Shown here: piece by piece, positions 44,592 to 53,262 of the stretch
Layout of the letters: each line of letters begins with the position of its first letter
How positions within the stretch are numbered: position 1 is the stretch's first letter
Translations under genes and position numbers: made by a program
Notes under the pieces: generated by a model
What the model was told of the DNA's origin: nothing
Database searches by the model: none
What the model saw: only the letters and a program-made list of their open reading frames with translations
Assembly: GCA_963714375.1 (NCBI GenBank)
Contig: CAVQOG010000008.1
Location: 691,279 to 755,278, forward strand
Source of the DNA: UBA5794 sp963714375
GTDB taxonomy: Bacteria > Actinomycetota > Acidimicrobiia > Spongiisociales > UBA5794
Length of the DNA stretch: 64,000 nt
Reading direction: 5' to 3'

Positions 44592-44852
44592 CTAATTCTC
44601 AGGCTTGTCTGCATCGGTCTTCAACGCCGGTGGAGAAGCTTTCTTGACCGGTTGTTCCATTGGAGTTGGCGGTCGTGTAACGAAATAGATCACCATGCCG
44701 AGGAAGGGGAGCAGAATGATCACGAGTACCCACATCACCGTTGCCGGGCCATGGAGATCCTCTCGTTTGAATACATCCCTGAGCGTGAACACCCACAAGA
44801 GCACAAGCGGGATGACGACCGCCAGCAATATGACGAATGACCACAGGGGCAT
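44592..44852 (-). CDS. Small PLDc_N-type membrane protein
   Basis: 86 residues. Helix one SFVILLAVVIPLVLLWVFTL, connector RDVFKREDLHGP, helix two VMWVLVIILLPFLGMVIYFV, then a Pro/Lys-rich tail. Same layout as the gene at 44220 but without SHOCT, so the pair probably arose by duplication. ATG at 44852 has GGAGA five bases upstream; the frame extends to 44927 without support. Confidence 0.75.
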   Translation of the reverse strand: MPLWSFVILLAVVIPLVLLWVFTLRDVFKREDLHGPATVMWVLVIILLPFLGMVIYFVTRPPTPMEQPVKKASPPALKTDADKPEN

Positions 44853-44979
44853 GAATTCTCCGTTGTTGATGTCGGTGCATCGTACTCGCGTCGGGCGATG
44901 CTCGCGGTCTTGAGCGTAGCGCTTCATTTCTTCCGCTGGCCTGCCGATAACGACCCATGCTCACCGTCAGCAGCCACCA

Positions 44980-46437
44980 ATGCTGATCGCGGTCATCGCC
45001 GGGGTCTTTGTGCTCGCCGTTCTATCCGTTGCAACGGTCATCGTCGTGCGCCACAAGAGGGCCCATTCAGCAACCGGCCTCCTGGCTCAGTACGACCCAC
45101 TTACCGGCCTGATCAACCGGACGCTGTTCCAGGATCGTGTTACATCCGCGTTGTCACGTGCCCGCCGAGACGGTGGTCTTGTCACGTTGATGTTCCTCGA
45201 CATCGATGGCTTCAAGGACGTCAATGACCGCTTCGGCCATGCGGTGGGAGATGACTTGCTTCGCCAGATCGCCGGGCGTCTGATAGAGGTGCTGCGCGAA
45301 ACCGACACCGTGGCTCGCATCGGTGGTGATGAGTTCACAATCATCGTGGAAGGGGGAAAGCGCGTCGAGCATGCGGGGCGGGTTGCCACCAAAGTTCTCA
45401 AGGCAGTTGCAGCTCCCTACACGGTTGGATCGCATGAGATCGTTGTGACGGTTTCGATCGGGATCTCGATGTATCCGGTCGATGGCGACAGCTACGAGGA
45501 GTTGATGAAGGGTGCTGATACAGCGATGTATCAAGCGAAGTCTGCCGGCAAGAACACCTACCAGTACTTCACTCGTTCACTGCGCGACCGAACATCAGAC
45601 AGACTGTCGCTCCTTGACGACCTGCGAGGCGCGATCGACGCCGGTGACCAGCTGAGACTGGTGTATCAACCCAAAGTTGATGTCGTCCGCGGGGCAGTGA
45701 CGGGCCTCGAGGCTCTCGTGAGGTGGCAGCATCCGCAGCGAGGTCTGCTACGACCAGCGGTATTCGTTCCACTTGCCGAGGAATCTGACCTGATTGCGCC
45801 GATGAGCCAATGGATCCTTGATGAGGCGTGCCGCGACATGAAGCAGTGGCTTTCGCAGGGGATTCGTCCCATGCGTGTTGCCGTCAACATTTCGGATCGG
45901 ATGTTCCGCGACACCAACCTCGTGGAGTCGATTGCTGTATCCCTCGCCGCAGCGGACCTCGATCCGCGTCATCTTGAGGTTGAGGTAACCGAACGCACGA
46001 TCACCCAGGAGGCGGAGCGAGCAGGGAGGGCGATTGAGCGACTGTCGGACATGGGTGTCAAGGTGTCAATCGACGACTTTGGGACGGGCTCGTCGAGCCT
46101 CAGGCATCTCCAGACTCTCCCCATTCGCACGTTGAAGATCGATACCTCGTTCGTACAGAAGATTCACGAGCGGAAGGAGTCCGAAGCCATCGCTGCGTCG
46201 GTCATCGCCATTGCGCAGTGTCTCGAAATCGATGTCATTGCAGAGGGTGTGGAGACGATGGAGGAGTTGACTCGACTCAACGAGCTTGGATGCAACAACG
46301 TCCAGGGCTACCTGATAGCGCATCCCCTACACCCAAGTGAGGTCATCGAGTTCGTCAATACTTACGACACAACCCTGTCGTTCCCCCACAAGCAGGACGA
46401 CGGGTTGTCAACACCATCCCCCCTTCAGGGGGGATAA
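44980..46437 (+). CDS. GGDEF-EAL cyclic-di-GMP signalling protein
   Basis: 485 residues. One N-terminal membrane helix (LIAVIAGVFVLAVLSVATVIVV) with no sensor domain, then a GGDEF domain (DPLTGLINR, FLDIDGFKDVND, RIGGDEFTII) and an EAL domain (GLEALVRWQHPQRG, DDFGTGSSSL, VIAEGVETMEE). Both active-site motifs are intact, so it could make or break c-di-GMP; which dominates cannot be told. The last residues (about TPSPLQGG) and the stop codon come from a C-run/G-run repeat element that has invaded the 3' end. Confidence 0.9.
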   Translation: MLIAVIAGVFVLAVLSVATVIVVRHKRAHSATGLLAQYDPLTGLINRTLFQDRVTSALSRARRDGGLVTLMFLDIDGFKDVNDRFGHAVGDDLLRQIAGRLIEVLRETDTVARIGGDEFTIIVEGGKRVEHAGRVATKVLKAVAAPYTVGSHEIVVTVSIGISMYPVDGDSYEELMKGADTAMYQAKSAGKNTYQYFTRSLRDRTSDRLSLLDDLRGAIDAGDQLRLVYQPKVDVVRGAVTGLEALVRWQHPQRGLLRPAVFVPLAEESDLIAPMSQWILDEACRDMKQWLSQGIRPMRVAVNISDRMFRDTNLVESIAVSLAAADLDPRHLEVEVTERTITQEAERAGRAIERLSDMGVKVSIDDFGTGSSSLRHLQTLPIRTLKIDTSFVQKIHERKESEAIAASVIAIAQCLEIDVIAEGVETMEELTRLNELGCNNVQGYLIAHPLHPSEVIEFVNTYDTTLSFPHKQDDGLSTPSPLQGG

Positions 46438-46692
46438 ACGAGCGCAGCGAGTTAGGGGGGCACACGTTTCAGAACCCCTGCATCGTCTGCGAAGCAGACG
46501 CCGCGTCCCCGCGAGCGGGGGGACGGCTTTTCCGAGCACCATCCCCCCTTTTCTAGCACCATCCCCCCTTCAGGGGAGATAAACGAGCGCAGCGAGTTAA
46601 GGGGGCATTGCTCGCCGCGTCCCCCGCAAGCGGAGGACGGGAAACCCATCCCTTTCAGGGGGGATAAACGAGCGCAGCGAGTTAGGGGGGCC
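46417..46692. repeat. Cluster of C-run/G-run hairpin elements
   Basis: A unit made of CCCCCCTTCAGGGGGGATAA, then ACGAGCGCAGCGAGTTA and GGGGGGC occurs complete or partly at 46417-46462, 46551-46606 and 46648-46692, with fragments (GCAGACG, GCGGGGGGACGGC) between. Arms CCCCCCTT/AGGGGGG fold strongly. The first unit provides the stop codon of the GGDEF-EAL gene. Similar pieces lie at 41738-41983. Confidence 0.85.
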
Positions 46693-46712
46693 CGGACCCC
46701 GCGGTCAGCTGC

Positions 46713-47183
46713 TTAGCAGCAGGCCGCCGCCGGAGTCTTCTCGTCAGCAGCGGAAGTATCAGCGCAGCAGGTATCGGATTCGAACTGTTCCGCATCCGAA
46801 AGCACCGTGTAGTACTCCCAGCGTTCGCCGTCGGGGGCCGTGGCCCACACCTTGTCCTGGGTTGCGTAGCAGCACGTGACCTCATCCTCAACATCAAGCT
46901 CCATTTCTGTGAGCTCAAGGCGACCGATCGCTGCCTTCACACCAGCGCTCGTTGGAACCTCAACACCAAGGTGGTTGATCGTCCCGCCTTCGCTGCTCTG
47001 GAAGAGAATCAGCTTCAGGGGTGGTTCGGCGATCGCAAAGTTGACATATCCGTCACGCTCCTTGACCGGTTCGGTGCCGAACAGGTCCGAGTAGAACCGC
47101 TTCGATGCTTCGAGGTCCTCGACATTGAGTGCGAGCTGGAGCCTGCCGGTCGTCGGGGTCGTCTGTGCAGTGTTTGCCATCAT
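46713..47183 (-). CDS. ArsI/CadI-like VOC protein
   Basis: 156 residues of the vicinal-oxygen-chelate fold. RLQLALNVEDLEASKRFYSD opens the domain, and the segment VTCCYATQDKVW carries the adjacent Cys pair that binds trivalent organoarsenicals in ArsI C-As lyases; three more Cys pairs or singles lie in the tail. It probably cleaves the carbon-arsenic bond of methylated arsenite; CadI-type proteins are the alternative. ATG at 47183 has GAGGAG five bases upstream. Divergent from the ArsR gene and likely under its control. Confidence 0.85.
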   Translation of the reverse strand: MMANTAQTTPTTGRLQLALNVEDLEASKRFYSDLFGTEPVKERDGYVNFAIAEPPLKLILFQSSEGGTINHLGVEVPTSAGVKAAIGRLELTEMELDVEDEVTCCYATQDKVWATAPDGERWEYYTVLSDAEQFESDTCCADTSAADEKTPAAACC

Positions 47184-47239
47184 GAATCTCCTCATCTCGA
47201 TAGTCATATCGATGGTTGTCGATGTAACAATAGCACATC

Positions 47240-47264
47240 ATATCGACAACTGTCGATATATAAT
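47240..47264. promoter_or_regulatory. Operator palindrome and promoter of arsR
   Basis: ATATCGACA - AC - TGTCGATAT (47240-47259) is a perfect inverted repeat, and TATAAT (47259-47264) overlaps its end, seven bases before the arsR ATG, so the transcript should be leaderless. A second imperfect copy (CATATCGATGG..GTCGATG, 47205-47223) lies nearer the arsI side, which suggests one site per divergent promoter. Confidence 0.8.
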
Positions 47265-47270
47265 CAATCC

Positions 47271-47591
47271 ATGGAATCGTGTTGTGAACCCCTGTGCTGC
47301 GAACCCTTGAGTGGATCAGATGCCTCGGTGATGGCGCGCCGACTCAAGGCACTCTCGGACCCGACCCGTTTGCGGATGTTCAGCATGATTTCGTCCCAGG
47401 ACGAGAACTGCGCTTGTGACCTCGCCGAACCGCTCGGAGTCGGGCAGCCAACCGTGAGCCACCATCTCAAGGTCCTCCACGAGGCAGGACTCGTCGAGCG
47501 GGAACAGCGCGGGAAGTGGGCCTACTACTCAGTCGCACCCGACGCCTTGCAGGAACTCTCCACCTTCCTCGACCCCACCGCCGCCCGCTAA
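47271..47591 (+). CDS. ArsR-family metalloregulator
   Basis: 106 residues. N-terminal ESCCEPLCCEPL is a Cys-rich extension that could be part of the arsenic site; the winged helix holds LKALSDPTRLRMFSMI, ENCACDLAEPLGVGQPTVSHHLKVL and the wing REQRGKWAYYSV. Cys-Ala-Cys in ENCACDL matches the classical ELCVC position of ArsR. Represses divergent arsI and itself through the palindrome at 47240. The frame runs back to 46971 inside arsI but the ATG at 47271 fits family and promoter. Confidence 0.9.
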   Translation: MESCCEPLCCEPLSGSDASVMARRLKALSDPTRLRMFSMISSQDENCACDLAEPLGVGQPTVSHHLKVLHEAGLVEREQRGKWAYYSVAPDALQELSTFLDPTAAR

Positions 47592-47634
47592 CACCCGCTT
47601 CTGACGTCTGACGTCCGACGTCCGACGTCTGACC
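47592..47634 (+). repeat. TGACGTC-type tandem array
   Basis: Four to five units of 7-8 bases (TCTGACG, TCTGACG, TCCGACG, TCCGACG, TCTGACC), the reverse-strand form of the GTCAGA family at 10594-10758. It fills the gap before the next gene. Confidence 0.8.
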
Positions 47635-47658
47635 TCCTCTCTCTGCGACAATGGGGCT

Positions 47659-50412
47659 GTGACGACCACTGCAATACCAACATCGATCGGCGATCCACCG
47701 CAGGGATATCCAGCGGACTGGGAGGAAGACGCTGTTCTCAAGGACGGGACGACAGTTCGTATTCGTCCGATTGTCCCAAGTGACACCGTTGCCCTTCAGG
47801 AATTCGTCAACAATATGTCAACCGAGACGAGCTATTTTCGGTTCTTCCGTGTCAAGCGAGAGCTCACGGAGAAGGAGCTCACGGAGTTCACCAACCTCGA
47901 CTACCGCAACGAGATGGCCCTTGTGGCAATCGCTGACGGCGAGCTCGTCGGTGTGGGTAGGTACAGCACGACTGACGATGAGAACGACGGAGCCGAGGTC
48001 GCATTCACAGTTGCAGACGCACGGCAGGGGAGGGGAATAGGCACGCTCTTGGTGTTCAGGATTGCTTCGTACGCTCGGGAGCGTGGCATCACTGGATTCA
48101 AGGCCTATGTGCTTGCGGACAATCACGCCATGATGCGTGTGTTCCGTAACGCGGGATTCCACCTCACGCGAGAGATTGACGAAGGCGTCTACACGGTCAC
48201 GATTCCCACCGAGGAATCCGAATCGGTGCTTGAGGCCGAGATCCAAACGGAACGCCTGGCAACGGCAGCGAGCCTGATGCCACTCTTCTACCCGACTTCG
48301 ATCGCAGTGATTGGCGCCTCGCGGAACAAGGCATCGATCGGAGGTCGTCTGTTCAACAACATCATCAACGCCGACTATCGAGGGCCCCTGTATCCGGTCA
48401 ACAGGAAGACACCGGTGGTCCGATCGATTCCAGCCTTCAAGTCGATCCTCGATATCGACGCACCCGTCGACCTTGCTTTCATCGTTGTCCCTTCCGAACA
48501 CGTACTTGACACAGCGCGCGAATGCGCCAAAAAGGGTGTCAGAGGAATCGTGGTCATATCCGCAGGCTTCTCCGAAGTAGGTGGTGCAGGAGTCGAGGCA
48601 GAGGCCGAACTCCTCGAGATCGTACGGTCTGCTGGAATGCGAATGGTCGGTCCGAACTGCATGGGGTTGTTGAACACCGATCGAGCGATCAACCTCGATG
48701 GCCAATTCGGTCCGACCTCACCCCCGCGGGGGAATGTGGCGATGTCATCGCAAAGTGGCGCTCTCGGGCTTGCCATTCTCGACTACGCGGCTGACCTCAA
48801 CATCGGAATCTCGACGTTCGTTTCCGTTGGGAACAAGGCTGATGTGTCCGGCAACGATCTCCTGCTGTTCTGGGAGGGTGACCCCAATACGGACGTGATC
48901 CTGTTGTATCTCGAATCGTTCGGGAACCCGAGACGTTTCGCACGCATCGCCAGAAGAATCGGCAGGACGAAGCCGATCGTGGCTGTGAAGTCCGGGCGGA
49001 CATCGGCTGGAGCCCGTGCAGCCTCGAGCCATACCGGTTCTCTTGCAAGTCTCGATATTGCGGTGGACGCACTGTTCGAACAATCCGGAGTCATTCGTGT
49101 CACGACGCTCGAGGAGCTGTTCGATGTCACAGCGCTGCTGGCAAACCAGCCGATCCCGCTTGGGCGCAGGGTCGGACTGGTCACCAATGCCGGTGGCCCT
49201 GCGATCCTTGCCGTGGACGCACTCGAATCCCAGGGTCTTGAGGTTCCCCAGTTCTCAGACGAACTCCAGAAGAAGCTTCGGGATCGTCTCTCACCTGACG
49301 CCTCGGTTGGGAACCCGGTCGACATGATCGCCTCCGCAGGCCCCGATCAGTATCGGCAGATCCTGACAGCGATGCTCGAGAGCGACGAGGTTGACGCGGT
49401 CATCGCCCTTTACATTCCGGCATCAACCGAGGGTGTCGCCGAAACGGCCATTGCCATCAGGGAGGCAGCAGAGGCCGCACCGCCAGACAAAACATTCCTG
49501 AGCGTCTACATGAACTCTGCAGGTGCTCCAGCAGAATTGGGAGGCGAACTTACACGCTTTCCCACATTCGCATTTCCTGAGCGTGCGGCCAAGGCATTGC
49601 GCAAGGCGGTCGACTACGCCGAATGGCTCCAAAGGCCAACGGGATCTCTTGTCACATTCGATGATATCGATTCCGATGCCGCCGCTGGAATCATTGCCGA
49701 AGCAGTCACCGATGCCGATGAAGCGGTGTGGCTCGAACCCGACGAAGTCGATGCGGTGCTTTCTGCCTATGGCATCCAGCTACCCAAGGCACGCATCGTC
49801 CACACCGCTGACGATGCAGTCGCCTTTTCCAAGGAGATCGGACGATCCGTTGTGCTCAAGGTCATTGCACCTTCGGCGGTGCACAAGTCCGATGTCGGCG
49901 GTGTCGCCCTTGACCTCAAGACACCCGATGAAGTGCGAGCAGGGTTCGATCAGGTGATGGCTGCAGTATCCGACCCCGAAGGTGTTCTGGTCCAAGAATT
50001 CGTTTCCGGTGGGCATGAGGTGCTCATCGGGATGTTCGAGGACCCAAACTTTGGTCCTCTGATCGGCTTCGGACTTGGTGGAATATTTGTAGAGCTCATC
50101 CAGGACGTCGCGTTCAAGATCCACCCCCTCACCGACCTCGATGCCCGTGCCATGATGTCCGAGGTCAAATCGGCTCGGCTCCTCGAGGGCTACCGCGGAG
50201 GCGAACCGGGGGATATCGAAGCGGTCGTGGAGGCGCTTCTTCGCGTCTCGGCTTTCGTGGCAGACCATCCCGAGGTCGTTGAGATGGACCTGAATCCGGT
50301 GAAGGTTGCCCGGCCCGGTGAGGGGGTCACGGTGGTCGACGCGAGGATCAAGGTTCGCCCTGTCGAGGGTCGTTGGATACCATCACGTTCCGACGAGCCA
50401 ATGCGACTGTAA
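47659..50412 (+). CDS. GNAT acetyltransferase fused to ADP-forming acyl-CoA synthetase
   Basis: 917 residues. N-terminal GNAT domain (about 30-190; ARQGRGIGTLLVF is the acetyl-CoA loop), then the NDP-forming acyl-CoA synthetase: CoA-binding (YPTSIAVIGASRNKASIGG, about 215-340), ligase domains with the phosphohistidine-loop region SSHTGSLAS near 455, and a C-terminal ATP-grasp (KVIAPSAVHKSDVGGVAL). This order is the reverse of enterobacterial Pat and matches several actinobacterial proteins. It may be a protein lysine acetyltransferase with a regulatory or active synthetase part. GTG at 47659. Nine bases downstream lies the CBS-BON gene. Confidence 0.9.
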   Translation: MTTTAIPTSIGDPPQGYPADWEEDAVLKDGTTVRIRPIVPSDTVALQEFVNNMSTETSYFRFFRVKRELTEKELTEFTNLDYRNEMALVAIADGELVGVGRYSTTDDENDGAEVAFTVADARQGRGIGTLLVFRIASYARERGITGFKAYVLADNHAMMRVFRNAGFHLTREIDEGVYTVTIPTEESESVLEAEIQTERLATAASLMPLFYPTSIAVIGASRNKASIGGRLFNNIINADYRGPLYPVNRKTPVVRSIPAFKSILDIDAPVDLAFIVVPSEHVLDTARECAKKGVRGIVVISAGFSEVGGAGVEAEAELLEIVRSAGMRMVGPNCMGLLNTDRAINLDGQFGPTSPPRGNVAMSSQSGALGLAILDYAADLNIGISTFVSVGNKADVSGNDLLLFWEGDPNTDVILLYLESFGNPRRFARIARRIGRTKPIVAVKSGRTSAGARAASSHTGSLASLDIAVDALFEQSGVIRVTTLEELFDVTALLANQPIPLGRRVGLVTNAGGPAILAVDALESQGLEVPQFSDELQKKLRDRLSPDASVGNPVDMIASAGPDQYRQILTAMLESDEVDAVIALYIPASTEGVAETAIAIREAAEAAPPDKTFLSVYMNSAGAPAELGGELTRFPTFAFPERAAKALRKAVDYAEWLQRPTGSLVTFDDIDSDAAAGIIAEAVTDADEAVWLEPDEVDAVLSAYGIQLPKARIVHTADDAVAFSKEIGRSVVLKVIAPSAVHKSDVGGVALDLKTPDEVRAGFDQVMAAVSDPEGVLVQEFVSGGHEVLIGMFEDPNFGPLIGFGLGGIFVELIQDVAFKIHPLTDLDARAMMSEVKSARLLEGYRGGEPGDIEAVVEALLRVSAFVADHPEVVEMDLNPVKVARPGEGVTVVDARIKVRPVEGRWIPSRSDEPMRL

Positions 50413-50421
50413 GGAGATTCG

Positions 50422-51048
50422 ATGGAGGTACGCGATCTGATGTCGACCGACGTTGTCGCCGTCGGCCCAAAGACGTCGATCCGTGATGCGGCCCGCCTGA
50501 TGTTCCGCTACCACATTTCGGGCGTGCCAGTCGTCGATGTCGACGATCGCCTCCTCGGCATCGTTACCGAGGGCGACTTCCTGCGCATGGAGATCGAACG
50601 GCTCGAATCGGGCAACATCCCACAGGACGTCGCTGCGGTGATGACCAGGACCGTCAAGACGATCGAGCCCGATATGGACATCATGGGGGCTGCTCGATTC
50701 ATGCAGGCCGAGGACGTAAAACGCCTCGTGGTCGCCGAGGACGGGAGAGTGGTGGGAATCATTTCTCGGTTCGACATTGTTGCCGCCTTCACGCGGCCAG
50801 ACGATCTCATCGAAGACGAGATTCGAGAGGACCTCATTCGCCGTGTGCTTTTCGTCGATCCCGAAACGGTTGAGGTCTCGGTCGCCAACGGAATCGTGAC
50901 GTTTGTTGGATCGATCGGCACCCGCACCGAGGCCCGACTTGTCGAGGAGTTGGCACGCCGCCTCGACGGTGTCGTGGACGTCCAGAACCAACTCACGTGG
51001 CGCATCGACGACACCGACCAAACGGCACACGATGAAGTGCGAAGCTGA
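50422..51048 (+). CDS. CBS-pair and BON domain protein
   Basis: 208 residues. Two CBS motifs (about 1-60 with VRDLMSTDVVAVGPKTSIRD, and 70-125 with VMTRTVKTIEPDMDI) bind adenine nucleotides in relatives; a BON domain (VEVSVANGIVTFVGSIGTRTEARL, about 150-195) may bind membranes or ligand. Nine bases after the GNAT/synthetase fusion, so it may sense the adenylate state for that enzyme. AGGAG precedes the ATG. Function inferred only. Confidence 0.88.
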   Translation: MEVRDLMSTDVVAVGPKTSIRDAARLMFRYHISGVPVVDVDDRLLGIVTEGDFLRMEIERLESGNIPQDVAAVMTRTVKTIEPDMDIMGAARFMQAEDVKRLVVAEDGRVVGIISRFDIVAAFTRPDDLIEDEIREDLIRRVLFVDPETVEVSVANGIVTFVGSIGTRTEARLVEELARRLDGVVDVQNQLTWRIDDTDQTAHDEVRS

Positions 51049-51856
51049 TCCGATCGGTCCGATCGCCACAGCTGGGGTTGCCCCGGACCAGGCAGAGATG
51101 CTCTTTGCTCATGCAGCCGGGTTCTGTAAGGAACTCTGGAATCCCGTCATTGATCTGCTGACGGACAGCATCGGACCTCTCGCGACGATCACCGTCGATA
51201 CCCGGGGGCACGGTGCGAGCACACCACACCCCGGTCCGTTCGATCCCCCGTCGATCGCCTGTGACCTCGTCCACCTTCTCGACGGCATCGATCATCAGAT
51301 CGTCGGTGTCGGGCACTCAAGTGGGGGAGCGGCAATCGCACGAACCGAGGTGCTCCGACCGGGCACGTTCTCTCGCATGATCCTGATCGAACCGATCATT
51401 GTCCCGCCCCCCTATGAGCGGCGTGAGAGTTCCCTGTCACGTATGGCGACCAAGCGACGACGGCTGTTCCCATCCGCGACCGCCGCCCGGCAACGATTCG
51501 CTCGGGGTCCCTTCGGATCGTGGGATCCGGAGGTGCTTGATCTCTACATCGAGTACGGGTTCGCAGTGACAGACGAAGGTGTCACATTGCGGTGCGAACC
51601 CAATGTCGAGGCCGAGATCTATCGCGAGGGTCTCAACAACGACACATGGGAGTACGTACCGCAGATCACCTGTCCGGTGACCATTGTGGCGGGGGAGAAC
51701 TCAGATTCCCACCAGGACCCCTACCTGTCGGCCCTTGTGGAGCGGTTCGACGATGTCGAGTTGGTGGTCGCTGAAGGCTTCGGTCATCTGGTACCGATGG
51801 AATCCCCAGCCCTCATTGCTGACATCATTGCTGAGCGAGTCGGCTCGGTCGTGTAA
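51032..51856 (+). CDS. Alpha/beta hydrolase
   Basis: 274 residues. The nucleophile elbow GHSSGG lies near residue 93; oxyanion region FAHAAGFCKELW, acid in VAGENSD and His in EGFGHLVPME complete the triad. Substrate unknown. It overlaps the CBS-BON gene by 17 bases and precedes the isochorismate synthase, so a MenH-like role in menaquinone synthesis is conceivable but not shown by any specific motif. ATG at 51032 chosen; the frame is open earlier inside the previous gene. Confidence 0.85.
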   Translation: MKCEADPIGPIATAGVAPDQAEMLFAHAAGFCKELWNPVIDLLTDSIGPLATITVDTRGHGASTPHPGPFDPPSIACDLVHLLDGIDHQIVGVGHSSGGAAIARTEVLRPGTFSRMILIEPIIVPPPYERRESSLSRMATKRRRLFPSATAARQRFARGPFGSWDPEVLDLYIEYGFAVTDEGVTLRCEPNVEAEIYREGLNNDTWEYVPQITCPVTIVAGENSDSHQDPYLSALVERFDDVELVVAEGFGHLVPMESPALIADIIAERVGSVV

Positions 51857-51894
51857 AGCAACGATGGCGTGATTCTGCCGCTCACTACCATCGG

Positions 51895-53234
51895 GTGGTG
51901 CGCCTCGTCTCCGAACAACAGATCGAGCAGCTAGCCGATCAACTTGGTGGATCCGACACCTTTCGTGTTGGTGAAATCACCGTTGACCTCGACCCGTTCG
52001 ACTTTGCCCGAACCGGGGCCCCAATGGTCGACAGGGCTATCGCGTTTTCGGGACCATCGGGTATCCGTGTTGCGGGGATCGGGACTGCGTGGCGAGCATC
52101 GGCGTCAGGAACGAGCCGCTTCGTAGACCTCAAGGCGAAGATGACAGATCACACGGCAACCACGGGGATTGCTGGTAGCGGCCTCAAGGCGTTCCTCGGA
52201 TTCTCGTTCGGTCCCGAACCCGATGAAGGCCCGATCTGGAACGGGTATGACGCCGCTGAGGTCTTCATTCCAAGGATCACGATCGAGGGTGCCAACGCCG
52301 GCTCGGTCATTCGTGTGGTCGTGCCCGGTGATGAACCTGCACAACCAACACTCGATCTTCTTGCGTCGATGCGTCATCCCGAGTGGTCACCGGTCGTGGA
52401 TCTGGGTGACCACTCAACGGAATCGCACCCACCGGTCAGCGAGTGGGCAGCCAGTGTTGAGAAGGCAGTCGCGGGGATCGTTGCCGGCCAGCTCGACAAG
52501 GTGGTCCTGGCGCGTTCGGTGGTTGTTCACTCGGCAACACCACCGGCGATTCTGCGCATCTTCAGGGAGTTGGTGCGGTCGTATCCTCAGTGCTACAACT
52601 TCGCCTGGAAATCCGGTGACGCCGTGTTCATGGGAGCGAGCCCCGAGCTCCTCGGATCCGTGCGTGGACGGACAGCTCCGATCAAATCCTCTCGCAGGGA
52701 GTGCGCCGCGAGGCGAAGGGTCGGTGGACGATGATGCGCTCGGAAACGAACTGCTCGCATCCGACAAGGATCGAAGGGAGCACGCTCTCGTCGTCGATGC
52801 CATATGTGAGAACCTTCGTCCGCTCACCTCCCGCCTTGACGCAGCGGACGAACCTGAGCTCAAGAAGATGGCAAGCGTTCAGCACCTCTCCACACTGATC
52901 GATGCGACACTCAACGCCGATGTGGGCCTCCTCGACGTCATCGAGGCGATCCACCCAACACCCGCCGTCGGCGGTGTCCCAACGCATGAAGCGATTCTGC
53001 TCATCGATGAACTCGAATCGATCGACCGTGGCTGGTACACCGGAGGCGTCGGCTGGATCGATACCGAAGGCGACGGGGCAGTCGCCTTGGCGCTCCGCTG
53101 CGGACTTGTACGGGGCACAACCACGCACCTCTTTGCCGGCGCAGGAATCGTCGAAGGGCTCCCAGCCAGACGCCGAGCTCCAGGAAACCCGTCTCAAACT
53201 CGAACCACTCCTGAAGATCCTCACAGCGACATAG
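51895..53234 (+). pseudogene. Isochorismate synthase (MenF/EntC type), two one-base frameshifts
   Basis: Converts chorismate to isochorismate for menaquinone or siderophore synthesis. Frame one covers about residues 1-260 (GQLDKVVLARSVVV, NFAWKSGDAVFMGASPELLG); after a shift between 52650 and 52690 it continues RSNPLAGSAPRGEG, LLASDKDRREHALVVDAI and LHPTPAVGG-like IHPTPAVGGVP; after a second shift near 53155-53162 it ends SQPDAELQETRLKLEPLLKIL. Removing one base at each point gives 1338 bp, 445 residues, normal for the family. Catalytic segments are all present, so assembly insertions are likely. Confidence 0.85.
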
Positions 53235-53262
53235 ATCTGTCAATCCGGGACATCGTATCGGG

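Noticed and set aside
51032..51856. MenH identity for the alpha/beta hydrolase
   Set aside because: The only support is proximity to isochorismate synthase; no MenH-specific motif is visible.
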